A DNA stretch of 64,000 nt, taken from positions 183,992,716-184,056,715 of the forward strand of contig CP136066.1 of assembly GCA_032622095.1 (NCBI GenBank), written 5' to 3'. The DNA is from Siphonodentalium dalli. Its lineage: Eukaryota; Mollusca; Scaphopoda; Gadilida; Siphonodentaliidae. Made by a program: the position numbers and the translations under genes. Shown here one piece after another: positions 57,201 to 64,000 of this stretch. Every line of letters starts with the position of its first letter. Within the stretch, counting starts at the first letter, position 1. The notes under the pieces were generated by a model. The model worked only from the letters and a program-made list of their open reading frames with translations, ran no database searches and was not told the DNA's origin.

Positions 57201-60200
57201 ATTATAGTTAACTAATTAATTGATATTAGTAATAGAAGTTTGGGGTGAATGTTATTGGGAAACGATTTGGATTACCTAAGCAGAAACCAAGAGAACAATA
57301 AACACGATGCACATACATGTAGTTTTCAAATCTGCAGCCCTGTCTCTTCCTTGTGATAATAAATGTCATAATCTTTCATTTTGGATTGCTTTAAATATAA
57401 AATTTTACTAACCTAACATTACTTTTTTTTTTTTTTAGTTGAGGTTGTGGATGAATATTCCAACTGTAATGCAGTGTATTGTTCCGTTGAGGTCTAATGT
57501 TATCAGGTAAGTGAGATATGTACTAAAGCTCAGTTTTTAACACTTTCTTGACGGGAGCTGAACTTGTGCAGCATTAAAGATCATCTGCCAGTGCATTCTC
57601 TTATATATGCAAGTCTTCCACGGGGAGCCTCGCATATATAAGAGAATGCACTGGCTTACAAGGTCAGTGTAAATATTGTTTGGCCAATGTATTCTCTTAT
57701 ATAAGCTCCCTATTTGAGACTCCCATAGATAAGAGAATGGTACACGGTTTTCGCAAAATTTTAGGAAGCTGCAGTCATGGAAGGGTTAATGATTGTTTGA
57801 TTGGTGTTATCTTGGACACACACTTAATTCCAAAAGGCTGACAAGATCACTACATGGAATATATATTCACGATTAAATTAGGAGAGTGTGGGATACGATT
57901 ATGTATGATACTTTGTGTGGCTATGGGTTTTTAACTCAGTAAATAGACCAATTAAACGATCTGCAGACTTATCTCCTCCATCAAATCTACTGGTCCTGAA
58001 ACCGTGTTAAATTAGCTTTTAAAAGTGATATATACACCACACAATCAAACATTTAACCGTTTCATGATGGGAGCTGCGCATGTGCAGCATAAAATATCAT
58101 GTGCCAGTGCATTCTCTTATATATGAGAGTCTCCCATAAGGAGCCTCGCATATATATAAGAGAATGCACTGGCTTACAAGATGAAGGTAAATATTTTTAG
58201 GCCAATGTATTCTCTTATATATGCAAGGCTCCCTGTGGGAGACCCGCATATATAAGACAATGTATTGGCACAGGGTTTTCACAAACCCCCAGTCATACAC
58301 CACACAATCAAACATTTAATCATGTATGTACACAATGTGTTGCCTAGATTACTATATACTATAGATATCCAACCAACTTCATTTACACAGATATATGTGT
58401 AAGTTATCCCCAGATTACTGTATACTATAGATATCCAACCTATTTCATTCACACAGATATATGTGTAAGTTGTCTGACAAGGACCTTAGGACAGCTGGAA
58501 ATCGGAATGTGACCGAGCTTCTGTGGGCGGCAGTAAAGGATCCTATCGAGTCACACTTCACCTTTGATAAGGAGGGGCTCGACTTGGCATTCAAATACTT
58601 CACCTGCTCAACACTCACTCTTCGTCTTGCCGGCTTAACTCAGATAAATGTAAGTAGATATTTGATGGATAGATACTAAGGCAGGGAAATTTTGGGCAAT
58701 GACATGGGTTTATTATGGACCCCATTTCGAATGGGAAATAATCATATTTTTAGCATTTTCTGACCCCAAAATTCCCAATTCGCAGAAGCTCTCTTGGTAT
58801 GTGAACCAGCGATGGTACTCCCCCTTATGTTATAAACATTTACAACTTGTCATGTTACTTTTATATAAAACATGAAAAACAATTTAAGAAATCACTAAAC
58901 TGCTTGATTAAACTTAATGCTACACAGTCTTTATCACTCATGGAAATTCCCGATTATTAGCCTCTTTCTCGCAAATTATCTCAATACAAAGGGCCAGGGC
59001 CATTTTAGTCCACACTAAGTTAACATTCATTTCTGTGGCCATCCTACATGCTCCTCCAATGACGCCATACTTTATGTTTCCACTTCTGCTATATATTTTT
59101 ATAAGCAAGTACATACTTGATTTAGAATTAGCAATGCTGTCTTGCAGCATCCATAAAAGCTTAATACAAAGTATCTTTCGGTGGTCTTCTGTTTAATTTG
59201 GTATTGATTTTTTCTATTCTTTGTAGAACCAGATCACTCTCTACAATGAAAGCTGCAGCAATGAAAATCTGGCTGATGCAGAGAAGTAAGAAACCCAATC
59301 CCATCCTCCCCCTTTCACTTCCCCCACTAGGTATAGGGCAATGGTAATGTGTAATTGTATTTTTTGCATTAGATGTAATTCAAAGTAATGCATTACTTCT
59401 TGTAAATTCAATTACTTTTGCTTTTCTTTTTGTAGATTTAATTACGCAATGTTACAGTAAATAGTTTCCAAGTAAATCACTGTTTAATTGTTTTATATTC
59501 ATAAAGACCTTTGTTCGTGAGTAAAACAATCAACATGTTCTAAATATTGACCAAATTTACGAAAGCATTACTCCAATTATTTTTATACGACCTTTTGAAA
59601 AAAAGGCCGTATTATAGTATTGGTCTGTCCGTCCGGGCGGGCGTCCGTCCGTCCGTTAACCTGTTGTCCGGATGATAACTTTAGTTAAAGTGAACCAAAA
59701 TTAGTAAAATTTGGTATGTGGGTTTATTAGCCGAAAAGTAAGTTCAAGTTCGAATTTGGGTTCCGCCCACCAATTTTCACCGGAGTTATGCCCCTTATTT
59801 AACGTTTTTTGACTTAGAAAATCCTTGAAATTTGTTGTCCGGATGATAACTTTAGTATAGTTTATCAGAATGAATCCAAATTTGTATATTACTTTCTCCC
59901 ACCAAAACACAGGTCAAGTTCGAACTTGGGTTCTGTCCGACCATTTTTGGCAGAGTTATGCCCCTTTTTCGACTCGGAAAATTCAGTTTTTCTTATGTTT
60001 TTTGGTTTCCGGATGATAACTCGATTTTGGAATGTTTATACGCAAAACCCGTTTTTTGTGGATTACATATATCGAAATACAGCTCAAGTCCGAATTTCGT
60101 TTTAATCCGATAATTTTTGCGAGAGTTATGGCCCCTTTATTGACGTAATTTGACTTAGAAAATCCCTGAAATTTGTTGTCCGGATGATAACTTTACTAGA

Positions 60201-63126
60201 GCTTATCGGATTCAATGATAATTTGGTATATTACTTTCTCCCACCAAAACACAGGTCAAGTTCAAATTTGAGTTCCGTCCGCCAATTTTTACCAGAGTTA
60301 TGCACCTATTTTTACCAGTTTCCGCCGACCCAAGAGAGGGCGTATATTGCACGCCCAGCGTAGCTCTTGTATTTCCCTGGTTCATTGTGGTTCATAAACA
60401 AATTTATGCTGTATTCAGGTGTGAATTTGACCTGATAAAAGTCCTGATTCATTAACTGCTATCTATGAAACTGGCTACTGGCCACAAAAGTGGCTACATA
60501 ACAACTCTATATAAAGGATGCTGATTGTTTGCTCAATCTCATTTCTAAACTGAATCTAGCTGACGAGTTAAAAATAGGTCTGAGTACTTAACGGAATATT
60601 TATTCTTACTCATTCTCCAGTTCTTGACACCATCTATTATTACAATTTTAATGTAAATACTATTTCTATTCAATACTGTTCATCACGACTGTTCTTCCTT
60701 CACAGGATTGGTAGCATGTTGTCACAGTGGCTGTTGGAAAACAAGATTGTCGACCACATTTTTGGGCCGAATCTCCATGTTGAGGTAACTACTAAAGATG
60801 TATTTATAGTCAACCCTAGATAATTAAGTGATGCTACCCTGCCCAGTGAGCTAGCATCACTAAACTCACCCTCTGGGGACCTCATTCTGCTTAGGCCTCA
60901 ACTGCTCTGGGAAGTATCTATAGTCTCAAATTTATATTGTTTTTGGCTACCTATTCCCTTCTTTTCAGATTATATATCCCCTAATTTGCAGAAGATAAAA
61001 TGCATAATGGAAGGTGATAATAGGTAAACATCACCAACTTCTACTGGGGAACTTCAATCTGATCATAGGTCTCCCATAGCAGTTGAGGCCTAAAGCAGAA
61101 TGCATTTCCCAGAGGGTGTATTTGGTGACACCAGCCTGCCATGCGGGATAGCATGACTAAAATCACCCCTGGGGACCTCATTCTGCAAATATCAGACACA
61201 CTATATCCAGGCTTGCTCATATTTCCAGGCTGATTTTGTTCAAACATTTAGTTTTTCATTGGATTTTTGTGCTTAAATTAATTTATTTTACTGCTGAAAG
61301 GTTCCAACAGAAAGATATCAGCTCAGGCTTCAAACTATAGTGCTGGATATTTGTAGAATAAAATCCCCAGGGGGGTGAATTTAGTTCCAAATTCACCCTC
61401 TGAGGACCTCATTCTGCTTGAGCCTCATCTTATCAGGAAAGTATCTTTACCAATTTATTCAAATTAAAAAAAAATTGTTAGTTACTTGAAAAATTTATTT
61501 AGAAAGTTTTGTTCTTTAATTGTTTTGTTTTTCTAAATCCCCAAATTAGCAGATGACAAACTGCATAATCGAGGTGCCCAATGGGTTCATAACACCATCT
61601 TTATCATCTGGGAACTGAAATCTGTGTCTAGGTCTCCCATAGCAGATGAGACCATTCAGAAAGAGGTCCCCCAGATGATGAATTTTGTGATGCTAGCCCT
61701 CTGTCATAGGTCGTTTGTTGAACTTATTCTCTAAACATATCCCTCAATAAATAGGGATCCTTCTGCACTTTTATTTGTCGTCTGCTTTTGTCACCTTAAC
61801 ATCCCTCCAAATGAATTATCGACCATTCAAGATTTACACTTTTTAACTGACTGGGAGAATTGAATTAGTATAGAAAGGGTTAAACTACTTCCAAGTACTG
61901 TAAGTGTAATTTGTGACATAACATACAGTCTAGTGATAAACTGTTTTTCACTGAAGCTTTTATTTTTTCAGCTTATAAAACAAAGTCAGATCATTCTTAA
62001 TTTCCTGGCTGTGGAAGGAAAGATCACGAATGTGCACATTGATAATGTATGGACAGCCAGTCAGGTCAGTAGATTGTAATTCAGCAATATTATGTATTAT
62101 ATAGCTCTTCCTTAATTAGTCCCACCGTTTTGCATCTGTTCGTGCATCCATCAATCTTGTCCATATATCCGTCCGATGTCTAGGTAGATGGGGGGTAGCA
62201 GGAAGACAGCCCGATAGGGCTAAGCTACCCCCGACAATACACTGTTATAATTTATTATGTATTACTGCCACTGTATCATTCGTGTGTATTGTAAATAAAC
62301 TATCCTATCCTATCCTATCCTGTTCAGGTCATAACTTGAACTGTAGCGCTTGTATCTCAATGAAGTTTGGTATGGATGTTTGAACACTACTATGAGGACA
62401 TTCAATGGTGTGTTCAATCGTTTTGTTATGGTTTTCCGTTCTAGAGTTATTCATCTTTGTTTATCTGAAAAGACTGATTTTGAGTATCTCAATCATAGGT
62501 TATAGGTATGCCCACACGTGCCAGTCATCCACCAAATAGTTTGATTTTGAGCCCTCAATGGCCATGTCTGTGCACTTATTTTGCGGCTTATTGATCGCCA
62601 CAGTTATTTTCGTGTGAATGATCAACAGTATCTCTGACTGACAGCACTGCGCTGCAACATTAAAAGAGAATTACGTCGGCATTATTCAAGAGTTGGGCAT
62701 GGGCGACATGCAGACTTTGTAGCAATCAACATCATTTACTACATTGTAACTGATAGCTTGAGTGAACATGATTACTTATTGTCACTTTCTCTTCAAGATT
62801 CCCATTCATGCTCAGACTCGATCAATTGGTCAGTGAAGCGACTTTAACTCTTCAAAAGTCATTTGTTTGATAGTCTTGAAAATACTTACGCCAGTTAAAA
62901 CTTGCACAGGCGGTACGCTAGCAATGAAACCGTCTGTACAAGATTTCCAGGCATGTGCTTGACTGATGTATATTTTATTGATGTGTATTTTCCCCTTCAG
63001 CTTAAACACTGCGGGAAGCAAGTTTATGACATTCTGATATCACTTATAAAGAATCTCGAGCTTCAGCCGGTCCAGTATTTATTGCAACTTGTCTCTGGTT
63101 TGGAGCCGTCAGCACACACGGAATCT
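51150..63126 (+). CDS. USP34: USP34-type ubiquitin carboxyl-terminal hydrolase, N-terminal part (11 exons seen, 5' and 3' incomplete)
   Basis: USP34 is a very large deubiquitinase of the USP9X-like group, acting in Wnt/axin regulation and DNA damage (family knowledge). Exons: 51150..51240, 52620..52852, 54410..54618, 55345..55395, 56077..56226, 57439..57506, 58457..58649, 59227..59285, 60706..60784, 61972..62064 and 63001..63126. All phases join, giving about 450 codons. Diagnostic blocks: DGLQLTKNEIFSVVNYANIW then NQRQCMCLYKDFK; KEKLLNLIAKIF; IRYMCKLSDKDLR; LDLAFKYFTCSTLTLRLAGL; VDHIFGPNLHVE; IILNFLAVEGKIT; and LQLVSGLEPSAHTES. Each aligns in order with the human N-terminal helical-repeat region. 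The window ends long before the Cys/His peptidase domain. A short first coding exon (at most about 20 residues, ending phase 1) must lie upstream and was not found. A Lys/Glu/Ser-rich low-complexity insert spans exons 2-3. Confidence 0.91.
51824..52007. mobile_element. End-type C MITE without the cruciform core
   Basis: Left end ttaaccctttcagtgccagg and ggccgatctcatcggcc hairpin as in 46996..47219; right end about ccctggcactaaa. No gccaatgcattctc core between. Followed by an A+T stretch like the spacer of the other MITEs. Confidence 0.65.
52270..52530. mobile_element. TTAA hairpin MITE, end-type B
   Basis: ttaacccttccatgactgga left, cctgtcatcaaatggttaa right, two cores. It ends 89 bp before USP34 exon b. 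Confidence 0.85.
52620..52852 (+). CDS. USP34: USP34-like exon b
   Basis: Acceptor atatttcag and donor G|gtttgt. It completes Arg and encodes QCMCLYKDFKNFERINNVVQ..., then a Lys/Glu/Asp/Ser-rich linker from about 52730 onward. The phase-1 end joins AA of the next exon to give Glu. The frame stays open about 165 bases past this donor, so intron retention would add an unrelated tail. A second gtttgt donor-like site at 52953 is in the wrong phase. Confidence 0.88.
53075..53328. mobile_element. Palindromic MITE family 2, two adjacent hairpins
   Basis: caagccttgaaatagggtgt ... acaccctatttcaaggctt. Relative to the 37292 copy both outer arms carry the same T-to-G / A-to-C change. USP34 intron. Confidence 0.87.
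54410..54618 (+). CDS. USP34: USP34-like exon c
   Basis: Acceptor gattctcag and donor GAG|gtaaga. It continues the charged linker (GETAEEEKEDGESKKDKSS...) and then encodes EQWTVDDKEKLLNLIAKIFL..., matching human STDEKEKLLLCVAKIFQIQFPLYTAYKH. It ends in phase 0. Confidence 0.93.
55345..55395 (+). CDS. USP34: USP34-like exon d (51-nt microexon)
   Basis: 17 codons (ELSQQETSALHNYCEIT), acceptor tttttgcag and donor gtaagt. It matches human ISTQESNILGAFCDMND in place and length. It is short, but both phases are 0 and the neighbours require it. Confidence 0.88.
55793..56020. mobile_element. Decayed hairpin MITE, end-type B
   Basis: ctggtgcagcattaaagatcc, then two cores (second shortened) and gggttttcgcagcatttcag. 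TTAA ends lost. It lies 57 bp before USP34 exon e. Confidence 0.75.
56077..56226 (+). CDS. USP34: USP34-like exon e
   Basis: 50 codons, phase 0, acceptor gctttcag and donor gtaagt. It encodes DPEVPLYLLRNVCFFCDSNG... and ...TPDTLPFNFAHVLITIIAN, matching human VEVPLHLLRYVCLFCGKNG and TPETLPFLIAHAFITVVSN. Confidence 0.94.
56285..56615 (+). repeat. Dispersed repeat R1, copy 3
   Basis: gttatgccagttggaggaat, taacgaaaacgatattacca and gatcaccatatcggagtgtt match copy 1 in order. USP34 intron after exon e. Confidence 0.75.
56748..57137. mobile_element. TTAA hairpin MITE, end-type A (long form)
   Basis: ttaaccctttacccaacaga left; right arm extended with caatgatatccatatttgta, atcttcggtctgtctc-type sequence in inverse, and two ttggccggt units before gttgggtaaagggttaa. 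Two perfect cores. USP34 intron. Confidence 0.87.
57439..57506 (+). CDS. USP34: USP34-like exon f
   Basis: Preceded by a 15-16 base T tract and ttttag; donor AG|gtaagt. It encodes LRLWMNIPTVMQCIVPLRSN plus VI and two bases of Arg, matching human IRIWLHIPAVMQHIIPFRTYVIR. It ends in phase 2. Confidence 0.93.
57537..57789. mobile_element. TTAA hairpin MITE, end-type B
   Basis: TTAA at 57537 and 57786; left cactttcttgacgggagctg, right gcagtcatggaagggttaa; second core eroded. It starts 30 bp after USP34 exon f. Confidence 0.82.
58053..58294. mobile_element. Right-truncated hairpin MITE between 25-bp direct repeats
   Basis: ttaaccgtttcatgatggg left end and two cores, but the right end stops at cccccagtc. 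A 25-bp exact direct repeat, atacaccacacaatcaaaca plus tttaa, lies at 58032..58056 and 58295..58319. Confidence 0.78.
58345..58476 (+). repeat. 66-bp tandem duplication across the USP34 exon g acceptor
   Basis: Two successive 66-bp copies (58345..58410 and 58411..58476) of intron end plus exon start: gattact(a/g)tatactatag ... acacagatatatgtgtaag. The upstream copy has its own cag acceptor (ends 58390); using it reaches an in-frame TAG within 13 codons. Confidence 0.85.
58457..58649 (+). CDS. USP34: USP34-like exon g
   Basis: Acceptor ttcacacag|A and donor AAT|gtaagt. It completes Arg and encodes YMCKLSDKDLRTAGNRNVTE... and DLAFKYFTCSTLTLRLAGL, close to human. The intron end plus the first 20 bases of this exon are duplicated immediately upstream, giving a decoy acceptor (see 58345..58476). 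The 58457 acceptor is chosen because the decoy soon reaches an in-frame TAG. Confidence 0.94.
59227..59285 (+). CDS. USP34: USP34-like exon h
   Basis: Acceptor ctttgtag and donor GAGAA|gtaaga. It encodes NQITLYNESCSNENLADAE plus two bases of Lys, matching human NQLHTFNDVCNNESLVSDTE. It ends in phase 2. Confidence 0.9.
59580..60372 (+). repeat. (gtcc)n-led array of ~170-bp units
   Basis: Starts tacgaccttttgaaaaaaag, gtccgtccgggcgggcgtcc, then four units beginning ttgtccggatgataacttta near 59663, 59833, 60005 and 60175, each with aggtcaagttcgaa and cagagttatgcccct-type motifs; ends gggcgtatattgcacgccca. Same architecture as the 23160 array, different sequence. Confidence 0.8.
60706..60784 (+). 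CDS. USP34: USP34-like exon i
   Basis: Acceptor cttcacag|G and donor GAG|gtaact. It completes Lys and encodes IGSMLSQWLLENKIV then DHIFGPNLHVE, close to human ELADWLISNNVVEHIFGPNLHIE. It ends in phase 0. Confidence 0.94.
60825..61215. mobile_element. Palindromic MITE family 2, decayed copy
   Basis: aagtgatgctaccctgcccag ... ctcattctgc, gcctcaactgctctgggaag link, then a second decayed hairpin ending gacacactatatccaggcttg. Further decayed copies: about 30740..30820, 41065..41150, 51400..51525 and 61340..61700. Confidence 0.75.
61972..62064 (+). CDS. USP34: USP34-like exon j
   Basis: 31 codons, phase 0, acceptor ttttttcag and donor gtcagt. It encodes LIKQSQIILNFLAVEGKIT then NVHIDNVWTASQ, matching human IIKQCQVILNFLAAEGRLS and HIDCIWAAAQ. 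Confidence 0.95.
63001..63126 (+). CDS. USP34: USP34-like exon k (last exon in window)
   Basis: 42 codons, phase 0, acceptor ccccttcag and donor gtaagt. It encodes LKHCGKQVYDILISLIKNLE... and LQLVSGLEPSAHTES, matching human LKHCSRYIHDLFPSLIKNLD and LNLVSALEPSVHTE. A hairpin MITE begins 8 bp after this donor. The gene continues past the window end. Confidence 0.95.
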
Positions 63127-63134
63127 GTAAGTTA

Positions 63135-63544
63135 TTAACCCTTTACCCAACAAACCGGCCAAAACCGGCCAAAACCGGCCAAATAAAGCTTCAACAGCTT
63201 AAAATATCTTCGGTCTGTCTCAATAGAACCATACAAATATGGATATCATTGGAACCGGCTCCTTGACCACATTGTGATAGTTACAGTTATGCCTTGTGCC
63301 AATGCATTCTCTTATATATGCGAGTCGACCATAGGTCGCCTCGCATATATAAGAGAATGCATTGGCCTAAAAAAAATCTTTTTTTAACACTTTTTACCAT
63401 TTTTTCTTACATTCTTTAACAATTTTATAATTTTTAATGTGTTAAGCCAATGCATTCTCTTATATATGCGAGGCGACCTATGGTCGACTCGCATATATAA
63501 GAGAATGCATTGGCACAGGGTCCTTCTGTTGGGTAAAGGGTTAA
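63135..63544. mobile_element. TTAA hairpin MITE, end-type A (long form)
   Basis: TTAA at 63135 and 63541. Left end ttaaccctttacccaac followed by three ccggccaaaa units and a unique arm also present in the 1, 27169 and 56748 copies; two perfect cores. Inserted 8 bp after the exon k donor. Confidence 0.9.
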
Positions 63545-63628
63545 TTGATTGCTTGATTGTAATGTCACAACAACTACTGTATGTCACATATAGGTGACGT
63601 CAACAAGTTTGACCAGACGTGCACAGCC

Positions 63629-63865
63629 TTAACCCTTTCATGACGGGAGCTGCGCTGCTGCAGCATTAAAGATCCTGTGCCAGTGCATTAGGAAGTCTCG
63701 CATATATAAGAGAATGCACTGGCTTACAAGATCAAGGCAAATATTGATAAGCCAATGTATTCTCTTATATACGAAGCTCCCGACGGGAGACTCACATATA
63801 TAAGAGAATGCGTTGGCTTATGGTTTTCGCAAAATTTCAAGAAGCTCCAGTCATAGAATGGTTAA
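63629..63865. mobile_element. TTAA hairpin MITE, end-type B
   Basis: TTAA at 63629 and 63862; ends ttaaccctttcatgacggga and ctccagtcatagaatggttaa; first core shortened to one arm. Confidence 0.82.
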
Positions 63866-64000
63866 GGCCTGTAAGTCACTTTGAGGTTGTGTAAGTTATG
63901 CCATTAAATAAATAATCCCTGTTCTCAGGAAGTTTTGCTCCAAAAATCAGATGAGGGAGGGAAGTATTTTTTTCACCATCACTAAATGTTATTTCTTGAT

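Noticed and set aside
63931-63999. Possible next USP34 exon after tctcag at the window end
   Set aside because: The sequence after the acceptor-like site does not match the expected continuation and reaches a stop within about 19 codons.

Overview
The window is nuclear DNA of an invertebrate animal. It has long GT-AG introns, an A+T-rich background and very dense short transposons. A non-LTR retrotransposon with an N-terminal 2A motif and (gtcc)n-led tandem arrays of a kind I associate with molluscs make a marine lophotrochozoan, possibly a mollusc, my best guess. The species cannot be fixed from this sequence.

Two conserved host genes lie on the + strand. The first (8258..31436, eight coding exons, apparently complete, 365 codons plus stop) is an ATP6AP2 / (pro)renin receptor orthologue, an accessory subunit of the vacuolar H+-ATPase. 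It has a signal peptide split by a 13.6 kb first intron, a conserved furin-type RKVR site, one membrane helix and the diagnostic NMDPG...DSIIYRM cytoplasmic tail. The second (51150..63126, eleven coding exons recognised, about 450 codons) is the N-terminal part of a USP34-type ubiquitin hydrolase. It runs off the right edge before its catalytic domain, and its first coding exon was not found. All exon phases in both genes join without a break.

Almost everything else is mobile DNA. Bases 1..8257 hold a hAT-like element (1773..3850), hairpin MITEs and no supported gene. ATP6AP2 intron 1 is a stack of nested transposons: an outer inverted-repeat pair (8486/17814) enclosing a broken CR1/L2-type LINE on the - strand with a 2A motif, a TIR element with a gag-like ORF, a hAT inside that element, and a 9-bp-TSD element beside the LINE start codon. 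Three more hAT-like elements and a 5S rRNA-derived fragment follow. The interval 31.4-51.1 kb and the USP34 introns hold further hAT-like elements (45385..46604, 48589..50079), a TGCCTAGGCA-array element (50357..50828), TA-flanked hairpin MITEs, tandem arrays, a C46 tract, and many copies of two palindromic MITE families.

The most unusual signal is a small cruciform module (arm beginning gccaatgcattctc and ending tatatgcgag) found about 30 times. The same module sits inside MITEs with at least four different terminal sequences, and one copy of one end-type lacks it. Both arms co-vary while one mismatch stays fixed. Copies sit back to back sharing TTAA targets, pack close to exons, and two are flanked by long direct duplications.
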